NCBI RefSeq assembly: GCF_029167105.1 | Contig: NZ_JARFML010000029.1 | Coordinates: 1 to 64,000 of the forward strand | Source: Bradyrhizobium yuanmingense | Lineage (GTDB): Bacteria > Pseudomonadota > Alphaproteobacteria > Rhizobiales > Xanthobacteraceae | DNA length: 64,000 nt | Direction: 5' to 3' | Part shown: positions 17,285 to 26,421 of the stretch, piece by piece | Position numbering within the stretch: the stretch's first letter is position 1 | Layout: each line of letters begins with the position of its first letter | The notes under the pieces: generated by a model | Seen by the model: only the letters and a program-made list of their open reading frames with translations | Told to the model about the DNA's origin: nothing | The model's database searches: none | Position numbers and translations under genes: made by a program

Positions 17285-19705
17285 ATGACCAGCGCAGATA
17301 CCTCGGCCGCACACTTTGACACGGCCCCAGCGGAAGAGCCCCGGCGCTGGTCGGTGCGACGCTGGCTGGCGCCCTTTGCCGTCGCGCTGGCGCTGCTGTC
17401 GGCCTTCCTGACCTTCCTGGTCCTGACGGGTCTGAGCACGATCGAGCCGACGCCCGGGGTGGTCCGCACATTCTATCTGATCAATGCCGCCACGATCCTG
17501 CTGCTGGTCGGGATCATCATCCGGGAACTCTGGCAGCTGATCCTGGCGCGGCGGCGGGGCAGGGCCGCGGCGCGTCTCCACGTCCAGATCGTCAGCCTGT
17601 TCTCGATCGTGGCGGTGCTGCCGGCGGTGCTGGTCGCCGTTGTCGCCAACGTCACCATCGAGCGCGGCCTCGACCGGCTGTTCTCCGGGCCGACCAAGGA
17701 GGTGATCCAGAACTCGCTGACGATCGCGCGGGCCTATATGCAGGACCATGCCCAGCTGATCCGCGGCGACATTCTCGGCATGGCCAACGACATCGCCCAT
17801 GCCCGGCCGCTCTACGACCAGGACCGCCGCTCGTTCCGCGAGATGCTCACCGCCAGCGCTAGCTCGCGCAATCTGCCGGGCGCGATGATCATCGACAAGA
17901 ACACCAACATCCTGGAGTCGGCCGACACCGGCATGCGGCTCGCTTATTCGCCACCCGCGCCGGACTTTCTCAGCAACGTCAACGAGAACGAACCCGAGAT
18001 CGCGGTCCTTCCCGATGCGAGCTTCGTCGCCGCGGTGATCCGCCTGCGCGCCTTCAACGACACCTTCCTCTATGTCGCCAGGCCGCTCGATCCGAACGTC
18101 GTCAATCAGCTCAGGCAGACCGAAGTCAGCGTCGCCGAATACGCCCAGATCGAATCGCGCAGGCTCGGTATCCAGGTCGCCTTCGCGCTGATGTTCGCGG
18201 TGATCGCGCTGACCATCCTCATGGCTTCGGTGCTGATCGGTCTCAACTTCGCCAACTCGCTGGTCTCGCCGATCCGGCGGCTGATGAACGCGGCACATAC
18301 AGTTTCGACCGGCGACCTGCACGTCCAGGTGCCCGTGCACCAGTCGGAGGGCGATCTCGCCCAGCTGGGCGAGACCTTCAACAAGATGACGCAGGAATTG
18401 CGCAGCCAGCGCGACGAGTTGGTCAACGCCAGCGACCTCATCGACAGCCGCCGCCGCTTCATCGAGGCGGTGCTGTCGTCCGCGAGTGCCGGCATCATCG
18501 GCGTCGACGCGTCCGGCAGCGTCGGCATCCTCAATCGTTCCGCCGAGAAGCTGATCGGGCACTCTGAAGCCGAGACGCTCGGCCATCCGCTCTCCGAGGT
18601 GCTGCCCGAGCTCGACGAGATGATGAAGACGGCGCGGGAAGGGACCCAGCGCCTGGTGCAGGGCCAGATCACGATCACCCGCGACGGCACCGAGCGCAAC
18701 CTGTCGGTCCGCGTCAGCGCCGAGAAGAACCAGCCGCATGACAGCTACATCATCACCCTCGACGACATTACCGAGCTGGTCTCGGCGCAGCGCACCTCGG
18801 CCTGGGGCGACGTGGCGCGCCGCATCGCGCATGAGATCAAGAACCCGCTGACGCCGATCCAACTCTCGGCCGAGCGCATCCGCCGCAAGTTCGGCAAGGA
18901 CATCACGGAGACCAAGGACAAGCAGATCTTCGACCAGTGCACCGACACCATCGTCCGCCAGGTCGACGACATCAGGCGCATGGTCGACGAGTTCTCGCGC
19001 TTTGCGCGGATGCCCAAACCGGTGATGGAGGGCGAGGACGTCGCCGACACCGTGCGCCAGGCAGTGTTCCTGATGAAGGTCGCCCATCCCGAAATCGACA
19101 TCGAGGCCGAGTTCAAGCAGGATCCGCTGCGCGCGCAGTTCGATCGGCGCCTGATCTCGCAGGCGGTCACCAACATCGTCAAGAACGCCACCGAGGCGAT
19201 CGAGCAGGTCCCGCCCGAGGAGCTCGGCAAGGACGGTGGCAAGGGGCGTATCGACGTCGTGGTGTCGCGCGAGGGCGACGACGTGCTGATCGACGTCATC
19301 GACAACGGCATCGGCCTGCCCAAGGTCGCGCGCTCGCGTCTGCTCGAGCCCTACGTGACCACGCGTGCCAAGGGTACCGGGCTGGGGCTCGCCATCGTCG
19401 GCCGCGTGCTGGAAGACCATGGCGGGCGGATCGAGCTGAAGGACGCCTCCGACTTCCGTGCCGACCAGCGCGGCGCCTGGATGCGCATGCGCTTTGCCGT
19501 GTCGGGGCAACCCGCGAAGTCCGCGGCGACGGAGCAAGTGCCGGCGGTCAACGACGCGACCGGGACGGCCTCCAAACCCGACATCACGCAAACGGTGACG
19601 GAATCCGTCGCGACCCAGGAAACAAAAGAGCCGGCCGCCGGAACCAAAGAGCCGGCTGAAAAGACCAATGATTCAACCAAAATCGAAGCCTCAACAGGCA
19701 GCTGA
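17285..19705 (+). CDS. ntrY: Nitrogen regulation sensor kinase NtrY
   Basis: A membrane-bound histidine kinase, 806 aa. Two N-terminal helices (about residues 28-50 and 62-80) and a third near 100-118 precede a large periplasmic region. A fourth helix (about 300-325) is followed by a HAMP domain, a PAS domain (about 390-490) and the kinase core with H box RRIAHEIKNPLTPIQLSAERI. The ATP boxes are NIVKNATEAIEQV, DVIDNGIGLPK and GTGLGLAIV. The last 55 residues are a low-complexity Thr/Glu/Lys tail. Start 17285 is chosen because earlier codons in frame are unlike any NtrY. It pairs with ntrX downstream. Confidence 0.95.
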   Translation: MTSADTSAAHFDTAPAEEPRRWSVRRWLAPFAVALALLSAFLTFLVLTGLSTIEPTPGVVRTFYLINAATILLLVGIIIRELWQLILARRRGRAAARLHVQIVSLFSIVAVLPAVLVAVVANVTIERGLDRLFSGPTKEVIQNSLTIARAYMQDHAQLIRGDILGMANDIAHARPLYDQDRRSFREMLTASASSRNLPGAMIIDKNTNILESADTGMRLAYSPPAPDFLSNVNENEPEIAVLPDASFVAAVIRLRAFNDTFLYVARPLDPNVVNQLRQTEVSVAEYAQIESRRLGIQVAFALMFAVIALTILMASVLIGLNFANSLVSPIRRLMNAAHTVSTGDLHVQVPVHQSEGDLAQLGETFNKMTQELRSQRDELVNASDLIDSRRRFIEAVLSSASAGIIGVDASGSVGILNRSAEKLIGHSEAETLGHPLSEVLPELDEMMKTAREGTQRLVQGQITITRDGTERNLSVRVSAEKNQPHDSYIITLDDITELVSAQRTSAWGDVARRIAHEIKNPLTPIQLSAERIRRKFGKDITETKDKQIFDQCTDTIVRQVDDIRRMVDEFSRFARMPKPVMEGEDVADTVRQAVFLMKVAHPEIDIEAEFKQDPLRAQFDRRLISQAVTNIVKNATEAIEQVPPEELGKDGGKGRIDVVVSREGDDVLIDVIDNGIGLPKVARSRLLEPYVTTRAKGTGLGLAIVGRVLEDHGGRIELKDASDFRADQRGAWMRMRFAVSGQPAKSAATEQVPAVNDATGTASKPDITQTVTESVATQETKEPAAGTKEPAEKTNDSTKIEASTGS

Positions 19706-19722
19706 CAAGACAGGCGCGATCC

Positions 19723-21093
19723 ATGGCAAGTGAAATTCTGATTGTCGATGACGAGGCCGATATTCGCGATCTTGTTGCGGGCATTCTCGAAGACGAGGGG
19801 TTCGTCACGAGGACCGCACGTGACAGCGACACGGCGCTCGCCGAGATTGCCAATCGCAGGCCGCATCTGGTGTTTCTCGACATCTGGCTGCAAGGCTCCA
19901 AGCTCGACGGCCTGCAGCTCCTGGAGCAGGTCAAGAAGGACAACGCCGACCTGCCCGTCGTGATGATCTCCGGCCACGGCAACATCGAGACCGCGGTCGC
20001 CGCGATCAAGCGCGGCGCCTACGACTTCATCGAGAAGCCGTTCAAGGCCGACCGCCTCATCCTGGTCGCGACCAGAGCGCTGGAGAACTCGCGGCTGAAG
20101 CGCGAGGTCAAGGAGCTGAAGCAGCTCGCCCCGAGCGCCAGCCAGCTCGTCGGCCGCTCGCCCAGCATGAATCAGCTGCGCCAAACCATCGAGCGGGCGG
20201 CCAAGGCCAACAGCCGCATCCTGATCGTCGGCCCCGCCGGCGCCGGCAAGGAGCTGACCGCGCGCACGCTGCATACCGCTTCGGGCCGCGCCGACGGTCC
20301 GTTCGTCGTCATCAACGCCGCCGCGATCACACCCGAGCGAATGGAGCATGAGCTGTTCGGTGTCGAGCAGTCCAATGGCGAGCAGCCGCGCAAGCCCGGC
20401 GCACTCGAAGAGGCGCATGGCGGCACGCTGTTCATCGACGAGATCGCGGACATGCCGCGCGAGACCCAGAACAAGATCCTGCGCGTGCTGGTGGAGCAAT
20501 CGTTCCAGCGCGTCGGCGGCACCGCCAAGGTGCAGGTCGACGTGCGCATCATCTCATCGACCGCACGCAATCTCGAAGAGGAGATCGCGGCCGGCCGTTT
20601 CCGCGAGGACCTCTACCACCGGCTCTCGGTGGTGCCGATCCGCGTGCCCGCACTGTCGGAGCGGCGCGAGGACATTCCGGAACTGATCGACTATTTCATG
20701 GAGCAGATCTCGGCCGGCAGCGGCCTGCCCAAGCGCCAGATCGGTCAGGACGCGATGGCGGTGCTGCAATCGCATGTCTGGCCCGGCAATGTGCGCCAGC
20801 TCCGCAACAACGTTGAAAGAGTCATGATTCTGGCCGCCGGCGGGCCGGAGGTCATCATCACCGCCGACATGCTGCCGCAGGACGTCGGCTCGATGGTGCC
20901 GGCGATGCCGACCAGCAACAATGGCGAGCACATCATGGGCCTGCCGCTGCGCGAAGCACGCGAGGTGTTCGAGCGGGACTATTTGATTGCACAGATCAGC
21001 CGTTTCTCAGGAAATATTTCTCGAACGGCCGAGTTCGTTGGCATGGAACGTTCGGCCTTGCACCGGAAATTGAAAGCGCTCGGCGTCGGCTAA
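19723..21093 (+). CDS. ntrX: Response regulator NtrX
   Basis: An NtrC-family regulator, 456 aa, partner of NtrY. The receiver Asp is in LVFLDIWLQGSK. The AAA+ domain has Walker A GPAGAGKELTARTLH and GGTLFIDEIADMP, but where NtrC has GAFTGA the sequence reads ELFGVEQSNGEQPRKPGALEE. The sigma-54 contact loop is therefore missing. A C-terminal Fis-like helix-turn-helix (ISRTAEFVGMERSALHRKL) is present. Absence of GAFTGA is known for alphaproteobacterial NtrX and suggests it regulates without direct sigma-54 remodelling. Confidence 0.95.
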   Translation: MASEILIVDDEADIRDLVAGILEDEGFVTRTARDSDTALAEIANRRPHLVFLDIWLQGSKLDGLQLLEQVKKDNADLPVVMISGHGNIETAVAAIKRGAYDFIEKPFKADRLILVATRALENSRLKREVKELKQLAPSASQLVGRSPSMNQLRQTIERAAKANSRILIVGPAGAGKELTARTLHTASGRADGPFVVINAAAITPERMEHELFGVEQSNGEQPRKPGALEEAHGGTLFIDEIADMPRETQNKILRVLVEQSFQRVGGTAKVQVDVRIISSTARNLEEEIAAGRFREDLYHRLSVVPIRVPALSERREDIPELIDYFMEQISAGSGLPKRQIGQDAMAVLQSHVWPGNVRQLRNNVERVMILAAGGPEVIITADMLPQDVGSMVPAMPTSNNGEHIMGLPLREAREVFERDYLIAQISRFSGNISRTAEFVGMERSALHRKLKALGVG

Positions 21094-21240
21094 TGCTGCG
21101 ACGCTGCGGCGGCATCTCGGGAATAGGCAAAGAAAATCATCGATTTCCGTATTTTTTCGGGGCAATAGGGCCGCGCCTGCCGCTTGAAGCGGCTTGCCTA
21201 ATATCCCGACCTGTCCTCTAATCGAACCGCTGTTCCTTCC

Positions 21241-21315
21241 GAGGGGGATCTCATGAAGGACGGCAACCGGAGGAGGCCCCGAACTCGACAAAGAGGGCCG
21301 CATCCGGCGCAATAA
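21241..21315 (+). CDS. Candidate 20-aa leader peptide before hfq
   Basis: GAGGGGG at 21241-21247 is the strongest Shine-Dalgarno-like sequence in the ntrX-hfq gap. It lies five bases before an ATG (21253) opening a 20-codon frame that ends TAA at 21313-21315. The peptide is Arg/Pro-rich (MKDGNRRRPRTRQRG and a short tail). It ends 27 bases before hfq, whose own ribosome-binding site is poor. It may be a translated leader coupled to hfq, or chance. A GCCGCTT-G-AAGCGGC dyad lies at 21179-21193. Confidence 0.3.
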   Translation, partial: EGDLMKDGNRRRPRTRQRGPHPAQ

Positions 21316-21342
21316 AAAGAAACTCAAAGCGAGAAAAAAACA

Positions 21343-21591
21343 ATGGCGGCAGACCGCGCACAAAACCTACAGGACACCTTCCTTAATCACGTTCGCAAAA
21401 CCAAGACGCCACTGACGATCTTTCTGGTCAACGGAGTGAAGCTCCAGGGCATCGTGACCTGGTTCGACAATTTCTGTTTGCTGCTTCGGCGCGACGGTCA
21501 TTCGCAGCTGGTCTACAAGCATGCGATCTCGACCATCATGCCGGGCGCTCCGATTCAGTTGTTCGAAGGCGGCGAGGACCAGCCGGCTTGA
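21343..21591 (+). CDS. hfq: RNA chaperone Hfq
   Basis: An 82-aa Sm-like protein forming a hexamer that pairs small RNAs with mRNAs. The Sm1 motif (LQDTFLNHVRKTKTPLTIFL), the VNGVKLQGIVTWFDNF segment and the Sm2 YKHAIST motif are all intact. There is a short acidic tail (EGGEDQPA). In rhizobia Hfq also affects NifA and nitrogen fixation, which fits its place next to ntrYX. hflX follows 11 bases later. Confidence 0.98.
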   Translation: MAADRAQNLQDTFLNHVRKTKTPLTIFLVNGVKLQGIVTWFDNFCLLLRRDGHSQLVYKHAISTIMPGAPIQLFEGGEDQPA

Positions 21592-21602
21592 GAGTGACCT
21601 GA

Positions 21603-22985
21603 TTGGAACCCCGGAATTTCGACGGGGATGCCGACCGTCCGCGGTCGGCAGGGGCTACGCAGACGGGGCGGGTGCTTGTCATCGGTCCCTACTTGCGCGT
21701 GCGCGCGGGCAGCGCCGACGCGCAATCGGAGACTCGTGTCTTGCGCGATACCGAGGCCCGGCTCGATGAAGCCGTCGGCCTCGCGCGTGCGATCGATCTC
21801 GTCATCGCCGACGCTATCGTGGCTCCGGTCTCCCAGATCCGGCCCGCGACCTATATCGGCAAGGGCAAGGTCGAGGAGATCGCCGGGCTGATCAAGACTC
21901 TCGAGGTCGAGCTCGTGGTGATGGATTGCGCCCTGGCGCCGATCCAGCAGCGCAATCTCGAGAAGGAATTGCATGCCAAGGTGCTCGACCGCACCGGGCT
22001 CATTCTCGAAATCTTCGGCCGCCGCGCCAAGACCCGGGAAGGCTCGCTGCAGGTCGAGCTTGCGCATCTCAACTACCAGCGCTCGCGCCTGGTGCGTTCC
22101 TGGACCCATCTCGAACGCCAGCGCGGCGGTTTCGGCTTCATGGGCGGCCCCGGCGAGACCCAGATCGAGGCCGACCGCCGTCTGATCCAGGAGCGCATCT
22201 CCAAGCTCGAGAGCGAGCTGAAAAAGGTGCAGGCGACGCGGCGTCTGCATCGCGCCGGCCGCCAACGCGTGCCGTATCGTGTCGTCGCGCTGGTCGGCTA
22301 CACCAATGCCGGCAAGTCGACGCTGTTCAATCGCCTGACTCGCGCCGACGTGCAGGCGGCCGACATGCTGTTCGCGACGCTCGATCCCACCTTGCGGGCG
22401 CTCAACCTGCCGCATGGCGGCAAGGCGATGCTCTCTGACACCGTCGGCTTCATCTCCAACCTGCCGACGCAGCTCGTCGCCGCCTTCCGCGCCACGCTGG
22501 AGGAGGTGCTGGAGGCCGACGTCATCCTGCATGTCCGCGACATTTCGCATGAGGACGCCGAGGCGCAGCAGAGCGACGTCGACGCGGTGCTGCGCCAGCT
22601 CGGCATCAACCCGGACGATTCCGGCCGCATCATCGAGGTCTGGAACAAGATCGACCGTTTCGACCCCGAGCAACGCGAGGAGCTGCTCAACATCGCCGCG
22701 CGCAGGCCGGAGGATCATCCGGCGATGCTGGTCTCAGCCGTGTCGGGCGAGGGCGTCGATGCTCTGCTCGCCGCGATCGAGCAGCGGCTCGCGGCGAAAC
22801 GGACAACGCTTGATCTCTCCATCGACGCCGCCGACGGTGCCGGCATCAGCTGGCTGCACCGCAATGCCGAGGTGCTGTCGAAGGAGCTGCACGACGGCCG
22901 CTTCGACATGACCGTGCGGGTGGACGAGACCAAGCGGGACATCGTGGTGAACAGGTTCGATGCCGTGCCGCATCACGCCACATAG
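21603..22985 (+). CDS. hflX: GTPase HflX
   Basis: A ribosome-associated GTPase that splits stalled ribosomes, 460 aa. The N-terminal HflX domain (IGKGKVEEIAGLIK, and QVELAHLNYQRSRLVRSW) is followed by a glycine-rich GGFGFMGGPGETQIE stretch. The G domain follows, with G1 GYTNAGKSTLFN, G3 DTVGFISNLP and G4 NKID. The predicted start is a TTG at 21603; a later start would remove part of a poorly conserved N-terminus only. It forms the usual hfq-hflX pair. Confidence 0.95.
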   Translation: MEPRNFDGDADRPRSAGATQTGRVLVIGPYLRVRAGSADAQSETRVLRDTEARLDEAVGLARAIDLVIADAIVAPVSQIRPATYIGKGKVEEIAGLIKTLEVELVVMDCALAPIQQRNLEKELHAKVLDRTGLILEIFGRRAKTREGSLQVELAHLNYQRSRLVRSWTHLERQRGGFGFMGGPGETQIEADRRLIQERISKLESELKKVQATRRLHRAGRQRVPYRVVALVGYTNAGKSTLFNRLTRADVQAADMLFATLDPTLRALNLPHGGKAMLSDTVGFISNLPTQLVAAFRATLEEVLEADVILHVRDISHEDAEAQQSDVDAVLRQLGINPDDSGRIIEVWNKIDRFDPEQREELLNIAARRPEDHPAMLVSAVSGEGVDALLAAIEQRLAAKRTTLDLSIDAADGAGISWLHRNAEVLSKELHDGRFDMTVRVDETKRDIVVNRFDAVPHHAT

Positions 22986-23062
22986 TGGCGGGATGCACAT
23001 TGCTGCGCGGCTTAGGCCGCGTCCTGCGGGCGATGGATCACACGCGCCATGTGATCGGCACA

Positions 23063-24091
23063 TCAGAACGGAATGGTCAGGCCCGGATGCTTGGCTTGCG
23101 CCCTGGTATAGGCGACACCGTGAACCTTGATCCCGCGCTGGTCCAGCAACGAGATGATTCCGCCCTGGTTCGACAATTCCATCGGCTTCTCCACGACCAC
23201 GGCGAGCGTGCCTCCGGCCGCGATCTTCCCCGACAGCGTCATTTTCTTCTTCTGCTTGTCGGCCAGTTTCCAGCCGGTGAGATCGATGTCACGATCGGCC
23301 GTGTTGAGCAGTGTGACGACTTCGCGCTCCGGCGTCTTCACGGCGTTGACGAGTGCCGCAATGATGCGCACGAGCCCATCCGGCATTTCCTCTGTCGGGG
23401 GGGCCGTCGGATCCAGCGGCGCTGTCGGCGTGCCGCCGCCGAGATCAATCGGATGACCGGTCTCGTCGTCAGTGTGCCAGGCCTGCGTCTGGAATTTGAG
23501 GAAGACTGCCGTCCATAGATTTTGCTCCGGGAATTCGAACACGAGCCCGCCGTCCTGCCACGGCCCGTTGTCGCCCGAGAACCTTCCGATGGGATTTCCC
23601 TGATTCATATGGATGTCGTGAATGCCGCGTCCCGGCCGGAAGCCGAAATAATTGTCCGCCTTGGTCTCGGGGCCCCATGGCTCGCCGAACGCGTAGACCA
23701 TCGCGCTTTCATCTGAAAGTGCGCGCTGGACGAACTGGTCGAGCTTCTCGTTGAGGTCGTTGTCCGGCCCAGGCACGGACACCGGCAGCGGCACCATCTC
23801 CTGGGGCTGCATCAGATTACCGCGGATGAAGTCCAGCGCAATGCTGCCGGGCTGGGCAGGCTGAGGGTGCAGCCCCTCCGGGAGTGCCGCGAGCCGCTCG
23901 GTAATCGGATGCATGAAACGAGATCGCACCAGGAATTCGACCTCGCTTCCGTCGGCCGACTGCACGTTGACGGCAATGCGGAAATCTTCATTGCCGGCCA
24001 CGATATGGACTTGATAATGCGGCGACCTGCCGCTGCCGAAACGCATCGCAATCGGACGTCCCTTGAGGACTGAATAATGTTTCAATGGCAT
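23063..24091 (-). CDS. DUF2278 protein with C-terminal lamin-tail domain
   Basis: A 342-aa protein, cytoplasmic by lack of a signal peptide. The N-terminal about 225 residues match the DUF2278/YukJ family (starts MPLKHYSVLKGRP; GIHDIHMNQGNP is the best conserved patch). After a Pro/Thr-rich linker, residues about 255-342 form a lamin-tail (LTD) beta-sandwich: VVTLLNTADRDIDLTGWKL, then GGIISLLDQRGIKVHGVAYT. The function of DUF2278 is unknown. LTD domains often accompany nucleases and surface proteins. It converges with hflX. Confidence 0.82.
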   Translation of the reverse strand: MPLKHYSVLKGRPIAMRFGSGRSPHYQVHIVAGNEDFRIAVNVQSADGSEVEFLVRSRFMHPITERLAALPEGLHPQPAQPGSIALDFIRGNLMQPQEMVPLPVSVPGPDNDLNEKLDQFVQRALSDESAMVYAFGEPWGPETKADNYFGFRPGRGIHDIHMNQGNPIGRFSGDNGPWQDGGLVFEFPEQNLWTAVFLKFQTQAWHTDDETGHPIDLGGGTPTAPLDPTAPPTEEMPDGLVRIIAALVNAVKTPEREVVTLLNTADRDIDLTGWKLADKQKKKMTLSGKIAAGGTLAVVVEKPMELSNQGGIISLLDQRGIKVHGVAYTRAQAKHPGLTIPF

Positions 24092-24256
24092 CGCACTGCA
24101 CCTGCCGTAGGGGTGGCTGCGTCAGAATTATTATACAACTTTAGACTGTCTGCGGTGACAATTTCATGGCGGCGGCTTGACGCGTCCCTCCGTACGAGCC
24201 GGTGAATCGGGGTACATTGCTGACCGATCGGCGATGGATGGTGCTGCCCGATCTCT
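24092..24256. other. Intergenic, no supported feature
   Basis: About 165 bases between the DUF2278 gene start and the mazG end. It should hold the promoter of the DUF2278 gene; no clear element was identified. Confidence 0.3.
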
Positions 24257-24283
24257 CCGCCACCGCATCTGGCTAGGTGGCGG
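24257..24283. terminator. Candidate terminator of mazG
   Basis: An 8-bp perfect inverted repeat, CCGCCACC (24257-24264) and GGTGGCGG (24276-24283), spans the mazG stop codon region. No U tract is visible. Confidence 0.35.
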
Positions 24284-25091
24284 TCTTCGCTGCATTCCAC
24301 AGCGCGTCCATCTCCGCCAGCGAGGCCTCCTCCAGCGTCCGGCCCTGCGCCTCCAGTGCCCGCTCGATATAGGCGAAGCGCCGCTCAAATTTCGCGTTGG
24401 TCGCGCGCAGTGCGGCTTCCGGATCGGCCTCGACATGGCGGGCGAGGTTGACGAGGGCGAACATCAGGTCGCCGGTCTCTTCGGCCAGGCCCGCGCGGTC
24501 GTTGCGGTCCAGCGCGGCCTCGATCTCGTCAGCTTCCTCGCGGATCTTCTGCAAGACCGCGCGCGGGTCGTTCCAGTCGAAGCCGACGGTGGAGGCCTTG
24601 CGCTGCAGCTCCATCGCGCGCGTCAACGCCGGCTGGCCGGCCTTCACACCCGACAGCAGCGATTTGTGCGTCGACGACTCTTCCGGCGGCCGGCGTGCGG
24701 CGCGCTCGGCCTTTTCTTCGGCTTTGATGCGGTCCCAGACTTCCTTGACGTGGGAGGAGGCGAGATTGCCGTCCTTGTCGGCGAAGACGTGGGGATGACG
24801 GCGGATCATCTTGCGGGTGATGGCCTCGACCACGTCGCCAAAATCGAACGCGTTCCGCTCAGAGGCCATCTGGGCGTGGAACACGACCTGGAGCAGGAGG
24901 TCGCCGAGCTCCTCGTGCAAATCGTCGAGATCGCCGCGGGTGATGGCGTCGACCACCTCATAGGCCTCCTCGATCGTGTAGGGCGCGATCGTCGAAAAAT
25001 CCTGCTCGAGGTCCCAGGGGCAGCCGGTCACCGGCGTGCGCAGCGCCGCCATGATCTCAATCAGGCGGGAAATGTCGCGGGAAGGGGTCAT
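24273..25091 (-). CDS. mazG: Nucleoside triphosphate pyrophosphohydrolase MazG
   Basis: A house-cleaning enzyme hydrolysing (d)NTPs to monophosphates, 272 aa. Two tandem MazG domains are visible: the first has CPWDLEQDFSTIAPYTIEEAYEV and DDLHEELGDLLLQVVFH, the second EEADEIEAAL and GLAEETGDLMFALVNLARH. The metal-binding ExxE(12-28)ExxD pattern is retained in both. ATG 25091 opens MTPSRDISRLIEIM; a longer frame would overlap the divergent queC. Confidence 0.95.
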   Translation of the reverse strand: MTPSRDISRLIEIMAALRTPVTGCPWDLEQDFSTIAPYTIEEAYEVVDAITRGDLDDLHEELGDLLLQVVFHAQMASERNAFDFGDVVEAITRKMIRRHPHVFADKDGNLASSHVKEVWDRIKAEEKAERAARRPPEESSTHKSLLSGVKAGQPALTRAMELQRKASTVGFDWNDPRAVLQKIREEADEIEAALDRNDRAGLAEETGDLMFALVNLARHVEADPEAALRATNAKFERRFAYIERALEAQGRTLEEASLAEMDALWNAAKTAT

Positions 25092-25218
25092 TGCCGGGCA
25101 GTCTCCTGGGATACAGAGCCTTATGCCAAAAGCGGGCCCCCGATCCCAGCGCAAGGCGGCGGAACTGGCCGATTTCCACCGATTGGCGGGCAAGTCGTGC
25201 GATGCTAAAGCGCGGGCC

Positions 25219-25932
25219 ATGAGTGATGCATTTTCCTCACAAACCGCGCTGGTGCTGTTCTCCGGCGGCCAGGATTCCACCACCTGCCTCGCCTGGGCGC
25301 TAAGCCGCTTCGCCCGCGTGGAGATGCTGGGGTTCGACTACGGCCAGCGCCACGCCATCGAGCTTGCCTGCCGCGACCGCCTGCTCGACGGCATCAAGGG
25401 CCTGCACGCCGATTGGTCCGCAAGGCTGGGCGAGAGCCACACGCTGTCGATCCCGACGCTTGCCGCCGTGTCCGAGACGGCGCTGACCCGCGACGTCGCG
25501 ATCGCGATGGGCGCGGACGGCCTGCCGAACACCTTCGTGCCGGGCCGCAACCTCGTGTTCCTGACCTTCGCCGCGGCGCTGGCCTATCGGCGCGGCATCA
25601 GCCACATCGTCGGCGGCATGTGCGAGACCGACTATTCCGGCTATCCCGATTGCCGCGACGAGACCATCCGCGCCATGCAGGCCGCGCTCTCGCTCGGCAT
25701 GGCCAAGCATTTCGAGCTGCACACGCCCTTGATGTGGATCGACAAGGCCGCGACCTGGAAGCTGGCGCATGACCTCGGCGGCGATGGCTTGGTCGACCTG
25801 ATCCGCGAGCAGTCGCACACCTGCTATCTCGGCGAACGCGGCGCGCTGCACGAATGGGGTCATGGCTGCGGCGAGTGCCCGGCCTGCAGTTTGCGGGCGA
25901 AGGGGTGGAACGAGTACGTGGCGGGACGGTAG
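25219..25932 (+). CDS. queC: 7-cyano-7-deazaguanine synthase QueC
   Basis: An ATP-dependent enzyme converting CDG to preQ0 in queuosine biosynthesis, 237 aa. It carries the PP-loop LFSGGQDSTTCLAWAL, FVPGRNLVFLTFAAALAY, GGMCETDYSGYPDCRDETI and a C-terminal zinc site CGECPACSLRAKGW, with an earlier Cys in HTCYLGER. The 127 bases shared with divergent mazG should contain both promoters. No preQ1 riboswitch is apparent upstream. Confidence 0.97.
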   Translation: MSDAFSSQTALVLFSGGQDSTTCLAWALSRFARVEMLGFDYGQRHAIELACRDRLLDGIKGLHADWSARLGESHTLSIPTLAAVSETALTRDVAIAMGADGLPNTFVPGRNLVFLTFAAALAYRRGISHIVGGMCETDYSGYPDCRDETIRAMQAALSLGMAKHFELHTPLMWIDKAATWKLAHDLGGDGLVDLIREQSHTCYLGERGALHEWGHGCGECPACSLRAKGWNEYVAGR

Positions 25933-25943
25933 GCTCGCTCTCT

Positions 25944-26030
25944 CGTCATTGCGAGGAGCCCTTGCGACGAAGCAATCCGGACTGCCACCGCGGAGGGATT
26001 CTGGGTTGCTTCGCTGCGCTCGCAATGACG
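25944..26030. repeat. Interspersed palindromic repeat, CGTCATTGCGAG type
   Basis: Perfect 12-bp outer arms CGTCATTGCGAG (25944-25955) and CTCGCAATGACG (26019-26030), and an inner GAAGCAA/TTGCTTC stem. I recognise it as a second, unrelated repeat class common between genes in Bradyrhizobium-type genomes. It lies between convergent queC and the nitrile hydratase accessory gene. Confidence 0.8.
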
Positions 26031-26043
26031 ATGGAGCGATCAG

Positions 26044-26421
26044 CTAGCCAAAATCCTCTGGCCTGAGCTCGATCGGCTTGCCGTGTGGCGTGCGATCCGC
26101 GGCGTGGTCCCACGCATTCCGATAGCGGTGCAGCGTTTCCATCGACGCGACGCCCTTGCGGGCGACGAGGCCCTCCAGCGTGGCGAGCCAGTGCAGATAG
26201 TAGGTCTCGCCGGTATCAGGGTCGCCTGCGCCCTGCGCGCGCTTGATCTCGTCGGCGAGCGCGGCAGCCCATTCCGGCCAGGTGAACACGCCGCGCTCGT
26301 GCAGGCTCAAGGCCATCGCGAAGGCATGCGCCTCCCAAGGTGCGCGGAACACCGGGCCGTCGTCATCGCGCGGAATGCTTGGAATGGCGGCGGTCGCAGC
26401 CGCAGCAGCGCGACCACTCAC
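26044..26421 (-). CDS. Nitrile hydratase accessory protein
   Basis: A 125-aa protein of the nitrile hydratase activator group, which resembles the N-terminal part of the beta subunit. Visible family segments are PVFRAPWEAHAFAMALSLHERGVFTWPEW and YYLHWLATLEGLVARKG. In cobalt nitrile hydratases such proteins help metal insertion by exchanging the alpha subunit. Its ATG overlaps the beta stop codon by four bases, so it is the third gene of the operon. Confidence 0.85.
   Translation of the reverse strand: MSGRAAAAATAAIPSIPRDDDGPVFRAPWEAHAFAMALSLHERGVFTWPEWAAALADEIKRAQGAGDPDTGETYYLHWLATLEGLVARKGVASMETLHRYRNAWDHAADRTPHGKPIELRPEDFG

Noticed and set aside
17114..19591. An 825-codon minus-strand frame opposite ntrY
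   Set aside because: Shadow of ntrY; low-complexity Asp/Arg/His-rich translation with no family features.
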